A stretch of 64,000 nt of DNA from Mantis religiosa (GCA_030765055.1 CM060947.1:100915211-100979210), one strand, 5' to 3'; counted from the stretch's first letter, positions 1-12,024 are shown. Made by a program: numbers and translations. The notes: generated from the sequence alone by a model not told the origin.

Positions 1-49
1 CCTGATATGCAGCATTGATTTATTGATTAATAAATATACCCCTGAATAA

Positions 50-860
50 AGATGAATTTAATAAAGAATATAAACATATTATTAATACTGCTTTAATTAA
101 TGGTTTTAATAAAGACTTTATAAATAAAAAAATTGAAAAATTCAAATATCAAAAAACTGTTAATGATATTTCTACCCTTAGAAAAATAAAAGACGATTAT
201 AATTTTAAAAAATTTACTTACCATCCTTGGGTTAACAAACATTATCAAAAAATTTTTAGAGTTCGGTATAACTTTATTCCTCAAAATAAATATAGTATTA
301 AAAATTTATTGCATTTCTTTATAAAAGATAAAATTTCTAATAATAAAAAATCAGTTTAATTGTTTTGATTGTGATAAAGTTTATATTGGAAAGACAAAAC
401 GTAATTTAGAAACCAGAACGAAAGAACATTTTCGTAACATTAAATATAAACAAACTGATAAATCGGCCATAGCAGATCATTTTTGTCATTTAACCATGAA
501 ATAAATCGAGAAGTTAAATTATTAAAACAATTAAATGGTCCGACAGATGTAATGGTTTGGGAAAAGATATTTATTTTAAAAAACAAAAATTTCGTAATGA
601 ATTTTGAAATAGCGGCAGTTGATTCTTTTTTTAAATTTGCTTTTATTTTCAGATTTTGGTAGTACTAACAAGAAAATATCAACAACTAGCATTCATAACA
701 ATGACGACAGCTTTGTTTCCAGCTGAAGATGTGTATAAGTTTACATGAAATTGCAATGCCGGAGAGTTTATAAGAATCATCATCATTTCTTATAAGATAA
801 GTGAAGTTTTAAGTTACAAATTGTTATATTTGTATATATCATAGAATCAGTGTTGAGAAA
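50..860 (+). mobile_element. Penelope-like element remnant, linker, GIY-YIG endonuclease and 3' end
   Basis: Read in shifting + frames, this stretch encodes the end of a Penelope-like retroelement protein. It starts with a linker (FKKFTYHPWVNK, about 207-245), followed by a GIY-YIG nuclease region with VYIGKTKRNLETRTKEHFRN near 380-440 and a C-terminal block ending near 620 (VWEKIFILKNKNFVMNFEI). The motifs match the better preserved copy at 12629-14064. At least two frameshifts or stops (near 355 and 500) show it is dead. The reverse transcriptase is absent, so the copy is 5' truncated or runs off the window edge. The non-coding tail to about 860 includes a hammerhead-like fold and resembles the tail at 29000-29106. 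Confidence 0.8.
713..765 (+). ncRNA. hammerhead-ribozyme-like motif in a PLE 3' end
   Basis: CTGAAGA at 723-729 matches the hammerhead core CUGANGA. It is followed by an imperfect stem II and GAAA at 747-750, then a palindromic stem III (ATTGCAAT). The next base is G, where an active ribozyme needs A, C or U, and stem I is weak, so this copy is probably inactive. Hammerheads in PLE ends are established knowledge; this assignment is from the visible motif only. Confidence 0.4.
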
Positions 861-1261
861 ATTAAAAACTCATGTGATGAATAGCTTGGAGTAGCGGAAA
901 TTTGCTTGAAAATCTTGTTGTATCCTAATAAGATGAATAAAGTTTGGTATCTATTGTTCTCTACCTTTTTCTCTCTTACACACATGCACACACACAGACA
1001 CATTTAAGTATATTTTTTCTAAAAATGCTTTTTTAATTCAGAGGACCTTAAACATGTAGTTCTGGTGAAATTCTGACACTGAATATTTTGGTGGGATGCA
1101 ACAGCTTCTGCCTGCTAGGTGGTGCACAATAGAAAAAATGAAAACAGGTACATTATAAACATTAAGGAGCATTAATATAATTTTGAGTCGGACTAGTATG
1201 CCCAGTTCCATACATTGCTAGTGTTTACCTAGAACACATTACACACATTGGCAAATAAAAA
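861..1261. other. no gene seen
   Basis: AT-rich sequence with a short CA-rich run near 977-1002. No supported coding or RNA feature on either strand. For the CREBL2 gene it would lie in the intron following the exon at 2438-2559, if the missing last exon lies left of the window. Confidence 0.5.
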
Positions 1262-1560
1262 GGTATTTGAACATTAGACTTAAAGAGCATTTTAGAAACG
1301 TTAAGAACTAAGAAATGGACGATTCGACAGTAGCATACCATTTTTTAATGAGAATCACGATGTGGAGCAAGAAATCCATTTATTACAAAATGTTCAGGGT
1401 ACAACTGCATTAACCACATGGGAAAAATATTTTCATAAACAAGAAGAAAAATTCTTCAATTTCGATACCACCTTTGAAGAGAACCCAAAATTAAGTTCAT
1501 TGGGACACCAACAGAGATGCCACAATCATCTCCAAGGAGTTCACCAAATCTTAATTCAAC
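1262..1560 (+). mobile_element. PLE C-terminal fragment
   Basis: The + strand encodes LRLKEHFRNVK, one stop, then VAYHFFNENHDVEQEIHLL and TTWEKYFHKQEEKFFNFDT. This is the end of the GIY-YIG region plus the C-terminal block of a Penelope-like element, aligned in order with the same block of the copy at 12629-14064. It carries an in-frame stop near 1310. It is a different, diverged PLE subfamily and has no RT. The open frame runs on to 1727, but the part beyond about 1560 has no recognisable similarity. Confidence 0.7.
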
Positions 1561-2437
1561 AGTTGACATTAGCTGAGGATATTAGAAAGTTCCTAACGAA
1601 ATACATTCTAGGTAAACTACCAATATATGAAGCATGGAATATTAGTTTCACTCAAAATTATATTAATTTTGTGCCTCATTGTATCAGTTATTACTTTGGT
1701 AAGGTATTTATTTATTCTTGCATTTAATGAGCAATAAATAAATGTTATGGTAATGCAGACATCATAACAGATGTCTAATGGGTGGCTGATTAGATCTCAA
1801 GTAGCTCTTAAGATAGGAATGAATTTAGATGGTTCAAAACTTGTTACAATGAAAAATTATATTTTTATTATTCAATTTTAACCCTTTATTAATTGACTCA
1901 AATACTAATCATTATCATGTAATTATCAATGTAGTGTAGTACATAATTTCAGGAGGATAGTTTCCATTTATTACATATTAATTATTTCTAAAATACACTT
2001 GAAGAGCACCAAAAATGTAGGTTTTAATTCCTTCTTAAGTTACTGAAAATTTAAGCCAGTATAACTTATTTTTAATTTTTATACTATATTTTAAGCTTAA
2101 CTATCCAATACATTATTTTAGTAGAGAATAAATAAGGGGATTTGGGTTGGGAGAGGGAAGGACAGATAATGACCGATGTAAGATTAAAGCCTATGCTGCC
2201 ACTTTGTAATGCTGAAAGAATGGTAAATGTGTAAGTTTCTTATGAACTTAATCAACATTGGTATAAAATCTCAATGCTAAGATGTCGTAATACATCCTTC
2301 CTTTACTTTCTCCATAACCACAAAACAGATAAAGGAGGCTGAATGTTGTGTTTATAGACATGTGCAAATGAAATTTTGTTTTCCACTTCACTAGAAATTG
2401 CAGTAGAATGGTAGAGTGTGATTAATTTTCTTTTTAC
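1561..2437. other. intronic sequence, no gene seen
   Basis: AT-rich DNA immediately downstream, in gene sense, of the CREBL2 exon at 2438-2559. I looked on the minus strand for the next CREBL2 exon, which should encode a motif like YKQWC, and did not find it, so that exon probably lies left of position 1. Confidence 0.5.
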
Positions 2438-2559
2438 CTTTTCCAATTCCTTGCGTAAAGCAAACACAGCCTTCTCTCGGTCTGCCACTAGCTCTTCCAA
2501 ATACTGATATCTCAGTTTCTTCCTTGCACGGCATTCTCGAGCACTCTGCCTGCTGCGCT
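2438..2559 (-). CDS. CREBL2: CREBL2 / REPTOR-BP, bZIP exon
   Basis: This 122-bp exon encodes the bZIP domain of CREBL2, a small CREB-family-like transcription factor; its Drosophila orthologue REPTOR-BP partners REPTOR downstream of TORC1 (established knowledge). Completing a split Glu codon, it reads ERSRQSARECRARKK, then LRYQYLEELVADREKAV and ALRKELEK: basic region followed by leucine heptads, almost identical to the vertebrate protein. Splice signals fit: acceptor GGCAG at the right edge (AG at 2560-2561) and donor GTAAAA at 2437 downward. It follows in phase from the exon at 11931-12024 (TTAG joined to AGCGC gives Leu-Glu). Open reading beyond the donor, to 2303, is intron read-through. 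The expected C-terminal exon is outside the window. Expression cannot be judged. Confidence 0.93.
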
Positions 2560-2729
2560 CTGCCATTCAAACAATACATTTTTACTTGCTTTCAAAAAGC
2601 TACTTTACAGCTTGCATCCAACTTAATGTGCAATTTTATACAAATTACTTCTAACAAAAACATCACCAACAAAAATAGCATTGGCAGAATCACAGAGAAC
2701 AGAAAGAAAAGAAATGATAGTTCAAAGAA

Positions 2730-2950
2730 TTGATAGAATTATTTGTAGTTGGTTTTCAACACCCAACTTAAAAAGACTAGTTTTGGGAGCTTCTTTTTCA
2801 AACTCGAAGGACCAACTGTCATCTGTTGTTGCCTGCGGTCTTCTCTCTGGTGGTGGAACTATGAATTTCTTTACCAAATTATCAACCGGTGAGATTTCAA
2901 AGTTTATGAGTATTTCCATATTAAGATTCCATATTAATATTCTCCCATAT
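2730..2950 (-). mobile_element. PLE C-terminal fragment
   Basis: The minus strand encodes MEILINFEISPVDNLVKKF followed by VPPPERRPQATTDD. This corresponds to the NFDIPQKDLFSKFLEPPPEETDD block of the copy at 12629-14064. Only the C-terminal tail and a little 3' sequence survive. It lies in the CREBL2 intron in the same orientation as the gene. Confidence 0.65.
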
Positions 2951-2959
2951 TCAGGGCCA

Positions 2960-3828
2960 ATGGTTTTTTACTGAATGAAGCTAAAACTCAGCAACTATTT
3001 TTCAGCTTAAGGGATGTTACTAAAGATAGCTATGTGCATGAAGTAAAATTTTTGGGTGTAATTGTTGATGATAAGCTATCATGGGAACCACACATAAATT
3101 ATATTAGAGGTAAACTCTCCCGAGTTATATATTTAATATAAAATATAATGAATTATATACCTGACATTCATATACGATCTGCTTACTTTGCATTTTTCCA
3201 TAGTACATTATCATATGGCATTTTATTATGGGGAAGCAGTACCCATGTAACGGAAGTACTTTTACTGCAGAAGAAGATGATACGCTTAATTACAAAGTCA
3301 CATAGTCGGGAACACTGTAGACCGCTGTTTATTACACTTAGAATCATGACAGTAATAAACTTGTACATATTTATTGTTCTTAATTATGTCAAAACTCATT
3401 TATCTGAAATAGAACATAGACATGATATACATAATTATAATGCGAAAAACAACAATCACATAAATATGCGATATAATAGACTCACAAGAACTACAAATAG
3501 TTTTGAGGTATTGGGCGTTAAATTATATAACAGTTTACCTTACAAATTTCAACAATTGCCTGATGCAAGGTTTAAGCAAAAGGTTCATAATTGGCTAATT
3601 GATTCACCGCATTATTTTATAAAGGAATTTTTTGACAGTAATAAGTAGTTATAAAATGACTTAGACATAAACAAACTAGTTTGTAATATAGTAAGTCTCA
3701 TGTTGAAATATATATATATAATTGTAAATGATCTGTATTAATTTTGTACATAGTATATTATGATTTGTACTACTTTGTACTTAATATCGTTGATGTTGTC
3801 TATTACTGTAAATATTTAATGACAATAA
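2960..3828 (+). mobile_element. jockey-like LINE, 3' part of reverse transcriptase
   Basis: The + strand encodes the thumb and C-terminal region of a non-LTR retrotransposon RT: VKFLGVIVDDKLSWEPHI near 3040-3095, one stop near 3140, then an open stretch to 3648 with FHSTLSYGILLWGSS and the final block FEVLGVKLYNSLPYKFQQLP. This order matches the C-terminal parts of the LINEs at 42090-44600 and 51195-54290. The palm with the catalytic YADD is missing, so the copy is 5' truncated. The 3' UTR leads into ACAATAAAATATTTATT and directly into an (ATT)n array, which is probably the element's tail. Confidence 0.8.
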
Positions 3829-3963
<135 letters not shown>

Positions 3964-3974
3964 ATCAGTTTGTT

Positions 3975-4530
3975 ATGGTTTATCATATCTTTTAATAAGG
4001 AAAGATCATTCCAAAAGTAAAATGCTACTGCTGACTTGTCTTCCTGTTTCAATTTGACTTTTATAGAATGTTCTTTGACTCTGGTTTTTAGGTTTCTTTT
4101 AGATTGCTCTATACAGCACTTTTCACAATCCTTATAACTTATTTGGTATATTTTGGATCTATTGATTGCTGGGATTTCATCTTTCATTTTTTTAATTCAA
4201 CAACTTTAATAGTGAGTATTTGTAGGTGCCAAGATGATATGTACTTTAAAGATCTTTAGTAATTTATTAAATGTTTTGGGTGGTACGCAAATCCACTAAA
4301 TGTGCTGTTGCTTTCTTCTTCTTTAGTGAATGTGCTTGCTTCCCTAAAGGTTTTCTTTAGCTAGGTTTTTTAATTTTCTTAAATAACAAATTTTTGTTCT
4401 ACTCATGTTTTTCTGCTATATGAAGCATAGCTGTTTGTTCCTTGTAGTATTCTGCTTTATCCATGGGCATGTTGACCAGTCTGTGTATAAGTTTATTTTT
4501 GCATGTTTATGTGTAATCGGGTTATAGCTG
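3975..4530 (-). mobile_element. PLE remnant, linker to GIY-YIG
   Basis: Minus-strand fragments match the better preserved PLE in order. SYNPITHKHA and YTDWSTCP (4530-4450) correspond to NPRSHKQAIFN...HRLVNIP, followed by a decayed linker. Then IYQISYKDCEKCCIEQSKRN and LKTRVKEH (4160-4060) give the GIY-YIG region, and KSAVAFYFWND gives the next block. Several stops and frameshifts are present. There is no RT palm and no 3' tail, so both ends are truncated. Confidence 0.7.
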
Positions 4531-4570
4531 TCAGGGGCTTCGAGTCAGGCCTTCAAGATTGTAAATGGAA

Positions 4571-5174
4571 GCAACAACTCCTGAAACTAGTCCCTCAAAA
4601 AATCAAAATGTAAGTGATATAGTGTGAAAAACCAATTAGAAATAGTTTTATCAATTAATTTAGACATCACTGTTACTAAATTCCTCCAAACAAGCATAAT
4701 AATTAACAAAGTTTTGAAATATTGGTACAGAATCTCAAACTTGAAATTGATAATATAATTAAAACATTAATAAATTACCCAAGTACAGTTTTAAGCAATG
4801 ACAACTGAGAGGCTAAGTAACATTGAAGAGATTGTTATGGTTGATGTTGATAGAAAGGAAAAGATAATTCAATAGAATTCTGGAAGGAAGTCAGGAGCAT
4901 AGAAGATACAGAGAGGCAACAGATATGGTCAAATTTTGAGAATATAATTCTTTGAAATTGTACAACATAATAAAGACAGATTGGAGTGGATAAATACCAG
5001 GTGAGTTATCTGCCCCTATTTATTTTTGAATTTATGCAATGTGCTAAGTGACATATGGTACTTATGCCTTTCTTGAATGCCTTCTAATGGATGCTTTGTA
5101 GAACAGTTTATAGAGAAGGGGTAGATAACTCAGTGTATAAATGTTATATGGTACAGAAAGCAATCACTATGTAT
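4571..5174. other. no gene seen
   Basis: AT-rich sequence without a supported open frame, RNA gene or clear element. It is part of the 9.4-kb CREBL2 intron. Confidence 0.5.
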
Positions 5175-5597
5175 GTTTTTTAATGTAAATTTATATTGAG
5201 GAATTAATCCTTAAAGAATTAATCCTTTTAAATACATTACTCCGGTATATGGGTGATTTTTGATTAATTAGAGCCAACTGAAAAATTCAATGCCATGGCC
5301 GGGATTTGAACCACGGATCTACTGGTTTCCGTCCAGTTGCTCTACCCTTGAGCTACCATGGTGAACGTGCCTTCCTGACATTAAATTCTCCAATTGACTC
5401 ATCATATTTCCCGGTAGACCACTTTAGGGTTCTCAAATTTGAGACAACCACTTGTGGCGACTTACCTAATTACCAGGATTTTTATCGTAGATTATTTTTT
5501 AATGTAAATTTATATTGAGGAATTAATCCTTAAAGAATTAATCCTTTTAAATACATTACTCCAGTATATGGGCGATTTTTGATTAATTAGAGCCAAA
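5175..5597 (-). mobile_element. tRNA-derived SINE with duplicated body (SINE-B family)
   Basis: Read on the minus strand, 5370-5300 contains a tRNA-like head: A-box-like TAGCTCAAGGGTAGAGC and B box GGTTCAAATCC, closing with CCATGG at both ends. It is followed by CATTGAATTTTTCAG, shared with the copies at 35111 and 39459. The body of about 103 bp (TTTTTTAATG to TTAGAGCCAA) occurs twice, at 5175-5277 and 5494-5597, almost identical, on either side of the head and core. This is a tandem partial duplication like the one at 39546-40046. It is not a functional tRNA gene: the molecule is embedded and the stems are imperfect. Confidence 0.65.
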
Positions 5598-7689
5598 ACC
5601 ATCATACCCAGACACAGAGAGCTGCAGTACTAATTTTGGACGAGTTTACAAACTTTTATTCATTAACATGCATTTATACACCTTTAAACATTCCCCTGAT
5701 GGAACAAAGTATCACATGCATCAGCTGAAAATAACACTGCAACACAAAATGGCAGATGTACACAATGGGACCAATTGGATTTAAATCTTCAGCCAACACG
5801 TGTTGTCATTGTACAGCCATGTCAAAAAATGCTAAGAATTATTTAGATTGTTTTCGGTTCTTTCACAAATTACAGCAGTTTTTAGCTCATACAGTTATTG
5901 TAATGGTGGATGCAGTTTTTTTATTTGCGTTGAAACTATCAAAATGAGCTCTAAACACTGTATGAAGCTGTAAAAGGCATGTAAAGATTTGAGGTGGGTT
6001 CTGAGTTCTGCGTTTACTTATTCGTATAGAAAACTTTGCTCCCGAGGTAGTGTTGGCTAAATGGTATTGTTCAGGCTACCTCACCACTCTGCCCATACAA
6101 GTTGGGTTCAAGTCCTTCGTATTCAGCTCAAAAATTTTATTACCTTTTATTTTATCTCTTGTGACCTATAACGTAATATTATGATACAAATGATATTTTT
6201 ATAGGTATAACATTATACGTATTTATGAAATACAATAATCGCCACGTTTTCCACAGGCAGATACATATAAATTTATAGTTTGTTGTAGATATTTTATTAT
6301 GGTAGGTATTGTGTTTGACTCATTCAACCAAGTTTCAAACATTTCACAAGTGCAAGTGGCATTAGCTATTTGTGCCTGTGTCAATGCTTGGCATAAATAA
6401 ATGCTCTATTATCTAGGTGTTCAGTTCTTGAAACCTCTGAAATACTGTCGGGGGTCATCATTTTGAACATTTACTGCGTTGATGAAATCTATAATCTTTG
6501 GGAATTTATTTTTCTGTCTAACCGAGAACTTAACACTTAACAATTCTTTTTCAGTTGAAGTGAAACATAAGATTTAAGCATGAAAAAAAAGATATTTGCT
6601 TTCTTACTGGAAAAACTATTTGATTTAATGTCGTTGACATACTCCTAAAATAAATGCTATCTGCGTAACTTGGTTTACAACACCAGATATGGTACAGATT
6701 ATAAAGGGTCACAAAGCTAAGCATAATCCCTAATTATCGGACAGTCATTCTTGTGAAGGGAAAAAAAAAAAAAAAAACCAAAACAATATGACATGGTTTC
6801 GAACCTAACTTTTACATCACCCTATTCCCGCAACTGACCCACTACGCCAGCTACCATGTATTCTATGTCGCTCTTTGGGAAGGCATTCGTTTATCACTTT
6901 GCTAGTATTATATGCATGAAAAACCAGAATTTATTTAAGCTTTTCGTAGCTTCTTGGTCCTCATTCAGGGCTGTAAGTATTAATGCTGTGTTGTATATTA
7001 CCGAATAGAAGGGAAGAGCTGCAATAGCAGCTTTTGTGCTAAACGGGTCAACGTTTTCACATCAGGCTATAAACTGCGGGTTACATAGATAAAAATAAAT
7101 AGGGGCAGTTGACTCACCTGGTATATTGGCATTATGATAAGCAAAGGCAGAAGGGATATGCATGGATGTGAAGGGGAGCAGCATATTTTAAAAGATTTAT
7201 AAAAAGCAGGTTGGAAGTATATCAGCAGTGACAAATTGAGCTCATGTGCATTAAACATATCCTTGTAATAAATAGTTGAGGGGAGTTAATAAGAGTGTTC
7301 AAGTTGACTCCACTTTTATTGAGTGTACTTTTGGAACTATATATTATGTGTGGGAAAACTACTAAAAAGAAAAAGAAAATAGGATAAACTTTAATGATCC
7401 AATGGAAGGAAATGAATGAAGAGGGGTTATGTAGGACCCAAAATAGAAAACAATATTGTAGCAATAACAATTTTAACAGTTAAAGGATAGGAAAAAAGTA
7501 GGAGTATGGTAAATTATTTAGGAAGAGTAAGGACCAAATACAAGATCTGCCAAAAAAATTATACACTATCGGCTGTATGAGTGTATTGTCAATTGATTTA
7601 AATTACGAGTATATTGTAGTATGATTTTTCATTCAGCAAATGTCGTCACTTTCATCACAATAATTCTCTAGTTACCTTAACATGAGAAA
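5598..7689. other. no gene; two possible tRNA-like SINE relics
   Basis: Mostly unassignable AT-rich DNA. At 6038-6110 the + strand has TGGCTAAATGGTA and GGGTTCAAGTCC spaced like tRNA A and B boxes. At 6778-6862 the minus strand has GTAGCTGGCGTAGTGGG and GGTTCGAAACC, next to an A-rich run at 6760-6778. Both look like heads of old tRNA-derived SINEs, but no second copy in this window supports them. Confidence 0.35.
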
Positions 7690-8510
7690 ACAAAATGACT
7701 GAAATACCCTTGACATATGAACAGCAAAAATGCACCTGTAGTGAAGTACGGTGTCAGTGAAGACAAAAATTTGAAACAGAAATCTAACCTGACTAGCAAA
7801 TGAATACATTATTGACAAGTTTGAGGCACATGGAACAAACAAATCCACAAACAAAGATTGGGAAGACCGAGGTACAGCTTAAAGTCCTTTTACAACTGCT
7901 CATAAGTTGGAAAATTTGCTACTTCTCCACAATAGTCTGCTACTCAGTATGCATGATAAGTGGGGATTAGCAGTACAAATACAAGATGAATTCTGAAGGC
8001 TGCTAAGTGAAAATTTATACCTCATGATTAATGTATGTGATTAATGATGATGATCATAATTGTCAAATGTAATTTTGTAAATGGTAACTGAAAATCAACA
8101 ATTTATGATAAAGATAGTATGGTCAGATGAAGCCCAATTTAAACTGAATGGATCTGTGAATCGGTAGAACTGCATTTACTAGGCCTTGGTTCATGTGGAT
8201 CAGGCAATTATCAAGGGTTCATTATGTGCTGTGGGGACCCTTTTTCATTGATGCTAGTGTCACTAGAGAAGAATACTTAAAATGTTACACACACTAATTT
8301 TACCAGATGTATGAGCACTTTATGAGGAAGAAAGTTTATACCAACATGATGGGGCATCACCATACTACTACTGAGTTGTACAACCCTTCCTGGATGACAA
8401 TCTGTAAGGACATTGAATTGGATGACAGGAGGCCATTGAACTCCTCCCATGGTGACCAGATCTAACCCTACATATTTATACCTGTGGGGAATTATTAAAG
8501 TTCAAGAGAT
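7690..8510 (+). pseudogene. mariner-like transposase remnant
   Basis: Broken + strand frames spell a mariner-type transposase. There is an N-terminal part (MTEIPLTYEQQKC near 7695, IGKTEVQ near 7858). The DDE region has IVWSDEAQFKLNGSVNR (8114-8165), then HDGASPYY near 8350 and a degraded SPDLTP-type box near 8455, followed by LWG. Many stops and frameshifts make it non-functional. Terminal inverted repeats were not found. It lies antisense within the CREBL2 intron. Confidence 0.65.
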
Positions 8511-8522
8511 TGACAAGATAAG

Positions 8523-11402
8523 ATGGTGGACATAACTAGTGCACTAAAAAATATTGAAAAAGTATCGGAAACAGGAGGCTATTTGAAGAAAGAAGTGAAG
8601 GACGTATTACTACTACATGCGGTAAGTGAAATAAGAGCATCTTTGGAATTACTGCACATGACAATAGTAAGTGACAATGAGGTCAAGAAAGATCAACACA
8701 AGGTCACGCATAACCAAAAAAAACAAGGTGAAGGACGGCAGCATAGTGGAGCAACTAGCGCCATCTGTTGGTGGCTGCAGTTGCGGGTAAAGCAAGAACC
8801 AGCCAGATGCCCGGCAGAGAGCAGAGGAACTCTGGCGAGAACCAACAGAGTTGCATACAAGAAGGACATAAGACCCTTGAATCAACGGAATATGACAGGA
8901 GCGATATCAGCCGGAAGGTAGACAGCATTGTGGGTTTCCTACAATATAAACCTGAAAAACTAAATGAGGAAAAAATTAAAGTCAGAGCAATGTCACAACA
9001 CACAGAGAACTGAGATCAACAGCGGAGCATAACAGAGACCAACAACAAGATGGAAACAAAACGGAAGGAAAGGACAGAGAACCACGACACTGGGATAGGT
9101 AGGAAGATAAAGTTGAGGACACATGGACCCAGATGTCTTACGGTAGAAATGATGGAACCAATAGAACACAAAGGGCCAAACAATCAGAACAAAAGCTGGA
9201 ATAGATGAGGACATACAAGCAGCGCAGAGATATGCCTGGCTCTTCCTAGGCAGACTCAAAGAAGATACAACAGCTAATAAAGTTAAAAAATACCTGCACA
9301 AAAATGCAATACAAGACAATACAATCTGCAAAGAAATAGAGAGTAGGTGAAGGAACAAAGCATTCAAACTGCAAATCCCCTTAGAATGCCTAAGGGAAGC
9401 AAACAACCCCAGTTACTGGCCAGAAGGATGTTGTAAGGCATTTCCTTTTTCGGAGAACATATAAAAATAAAGGAGTGTCACTCAACTATTAATGTTCTTA
9501 ACTGGCTCAAAAATGCCTTTAAATACATAGAAAAGGAAGATTTACTTGAACATGACATATTGGTTTCCTCGGAGATGTTTGCAATGGAGATGATTAACAC
9601 AGAGGGATATTGCGGGCTGCATTCATACGTAAGAAAAATGGTCAGCAGACTGACAGGGAAATAGAATGGAAGCATATGAAGCAAGTGCAGAAATAGTGGA
9701 CTGGGAAATGGAAATCACAGAGCATGAAATCACCAAAGGGATCGCAGAAGCAAAAAAAGCCACAGGACCATACCAAATAGCATACGATCACCTAAAGGCA
9801 TCGGCAGACATATTTAAAACAGTATGGAAAGATTTATTTAATAAATGTATGATGATGCGATCTATACGAGAACAATGGAGAAGGGCAACCCTGAAAATTC
9901 TATACAAAGGCAAAGGAAGCACAGAAGATATGAACTCCAACAGAGGGGTGGTACTGGAAAACAACCTATTTAAATTCTTTACGAAAATATTAAAAAACAG
10001 ATTGACGGACATCACCAAAATAAGCATACCAGAAAGCCAGTTCGGATTCAGGAAGAGTATGTCCACCCTACAAGCAGCATCAGCACTATTATGTGAGATC
10101 AAAAAAGCCCTTAGCAAGCCGCAAGGAAGATACTATGTAGATTTCATAGATTATGAAAAAGTGATCACGTAAGTAGGAAAATACTACTAAGGAAAACTGA
10201 AGGTAATGATTGGAAACAAGCATCCCATTAGCACAAAAGTGAATCGAGAAGATATTGACACATTGCTTCACTCACACTGTTTATTCACAGGACATGTGAA
10301 TAAACAGTGTGAGTGAAGCAATGTGTCAATATTTTCTCGATTCACTTTTGTGCTAATTTGTGCTTCACTGTCCCTACGCTTCTTTCAAGTTTATACTTTA
10401 AGCATCCCATTGCTGGAATAATAGAAGACATAATGAGGCAAAATTGGCTCCAGATAACCAATGAAGTGTCAATAACAGAAAAGATTATACAGACCAATGG
10501 GGTAATACAAGGAGACCCAATTAGCCTGTTACTATTTAATAAAATGACAGCAGTTTTGGGGAGGCAATGGAAGCAAGCACTCTGATAATGTATGCAGACG
10601 ACATGGCCATCAGATCCGTAAACAAAGAAGCAATCCAGCACGGCATAAACTTAGCACAAAGATGGGCATCTGAAAATGAATTCGCAATAAATAAAAACAA
10701 GACAGTACAAATGGTCTTCAGGAGAGGTGGAAGAGTAGCGACAAGTGACACCCTCAAGCTAGGCGACAAACCGAATGTGACTAGTAAGCAAATTGAAATA
10801 CTTAGGCATTACACTGCAACCAACCGCAAAGTCTTTCAGCATGCACATACAGGAGAGGGCATCAGCAGTTATAAGAGCAATTTGTAATATCAAAGACATA
10901 ACAAAACTAAAGCATGCAACTATTCGAGACAGTGATCACCCCAATTGCCACCTATGGATTAGAATTAATTTGGGAGAAAATTAGGGCTATTGATTTGGAG
11001 AGACTAGAGAAAGTTAAAACAAGATTCATCAAGAGGGCATTAGGTGGTAGCAAATATACACCGAGGAGAATGGTCTACATGTTGGCTAGAGAAACACCAT
11101 TTCTGGAGGACCTACAAATCAGGATGATGCTACCAACAACAGAATCATACAAGGATATTGCAAGGAGAAGAAAACAGAAGGAGATAGAGAAGGAATTCAT
11201 TGCAATAGACGCCATGATGAACAGGGAGTAAATCAGGAACAACCAACCACAAAGACATGCTATCATAGGTCTGGCAACGCACAGATTCCATCATAAACTG
11301 TGCAAGACAGTGAAATTCCACCAACTGAGTGACTCGTGTGAGTGTAAATTATGTGATCAAAAGTGCAAAAGATATCACTTCAAACAGTGTAGAAGGTGGA
11401 TG
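8523..11402 (+). mobile_element. non-LTR retrotransposon (LINE) with decayed RT
   Basis: From 9666 the + strand encodes a non-LTR reverse transcriptase: KKATGPYQIAYDHLKA (GPD-like fingers), QWRRATLKILYKGKG, PESQFGFRKSMSTLQA, then YYVDFIDYEKVIT (motif A). After the insertion at 10230-10399 come GVIQGDPISLLLF (motif B), MYADDMAI (motif C, catalytic aspartates kept), FRRGGRVATSDTLKLG and YLGITLQPTAK. The C-terminus (ITPIATYGLELIWEK, RRKQKEIEKEFIAID) ends with a Cys/His cluster (CECKLCDQKC near 11340-11390). Several frameshifts and stops break it. An open frame at 8523-8921 (EVKDVLLLHAVSEIRASL) may be a coiled-coil ORF1-like part, but this is uncertain. I could not place the clade. Confidence 0.75.
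10218..10411. mobile_element. PLE hairpin unit U1 (170 bp) with 12-bp TSD, inside a LINE
   Basis: The insertion at 10230-10399 is flanked by a perfect 12-bp duplication AAGCATCCCATT (10218-10229 and 10400-10411) and splits the LINE RT within the codons for KHPI. It consists of two inverted arms of about 60 bp (10230-10289 and 10294-10353, one mismatch or so) around a 4-bp loop, plus a tail of about 45 bp only on the right (10354-10399). The arm sequence recurs at 15852-15910. The tail has GTGCTTCACTGT, close to the tail of units U2 and U3. I infer a PLE 3' end because the design is that of U2-U6; no coding sequence is left in this unit. Confidence 0.8.
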
Positions 11403-11930
11403 GGGTCGTTGAACGACTTGATACAGCAAAAACCTTAATGTCTAATATTAATGCTCTATCGAGTGTACTTATTAAAAAATTAAAGCTCAAGTCTATCAAT
11501 TTAAGCTGCGCACTCTGGAGAATCTTAGTCAGGAGATCACAGTGGCATGTTCAGCAATCTATTGGAATAGTGGAATCCATGTAGTTCAAGTAATACTGTA
11601 GTAAAACCAATGCTTTGAAAAAAAGAATAGAATCGAAAAGTATAGCAAAAAATTTTTGTGGCAGGGGGAGGCTCTTGTTTTCCTTTACTTAATTTTGTTC
11701 CTTTTTTGATTACAAAAAAGAAATTATAAAATTGATCCAAAATTTTAATCAATTTGATTCTTAATTCTTATCAATGACCAAGAAGTCATATAGGGACATA
11801 TAGGGACCTTAAAAAGATGTCAGTCTCAAATGTAAGAAATTTATGTAAATTTTGTTGTACTGAATGATTGAAAATAACATATCACATACATGCAAAACAT
11901 TCCTAATTCTATTTCTTGTAACAAGTTTAC
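11403..11930. other. intronic sequence, no gene seen
   Basis: AT-rich DNA next to the CREBL2 exon. No feature supported beyond the splice donor at 11929-11930. Confidence 0.5.
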
Positions 11931-12024
11931 CTAATTTTGCTTTTATATCAATCTTATCAGCAGCTTTCCTGCCTGGTTTTCTTCCACGCTTTCCCCCTTC
12001 TTTCCTTTCATTTCGTACCTCATC
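11931..12024 (-). CDS. CREBL2: CREBL2 / REPTOR-BP, exon upstream of the bZIP exon
   Basis: This 94-bp exon encodes 31 residues plus one base: DEVRNERKEGGKRGRKP, then GRKAADKIDIKAKL. The block KRGRKP followed by KIDxKAKL immediately N-terminal to ERSRQSAREC is the signature of CREBL2. Its acceptor is a strong T-run ending TTTTTTTTTGCAG (AG at 12025-12026) and its donor is GTAAAC (11930 downward). Exon phase matches the exon at 2438-2559 exactly. The stretch KRGRKPGRK is rich in basic residues and may act as a nuclear signal (inference). The start codon must lie in an upstream exon between here and the end of PUS7 at 41387; I could not identify it. Confidence 0.93.

Noticed and set aside
2391..2579. 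Second open frame overlapping the CREBL2 exon
   Set aside because: Frame-shifted shadow; only the bZIP frame fits the exon phases.
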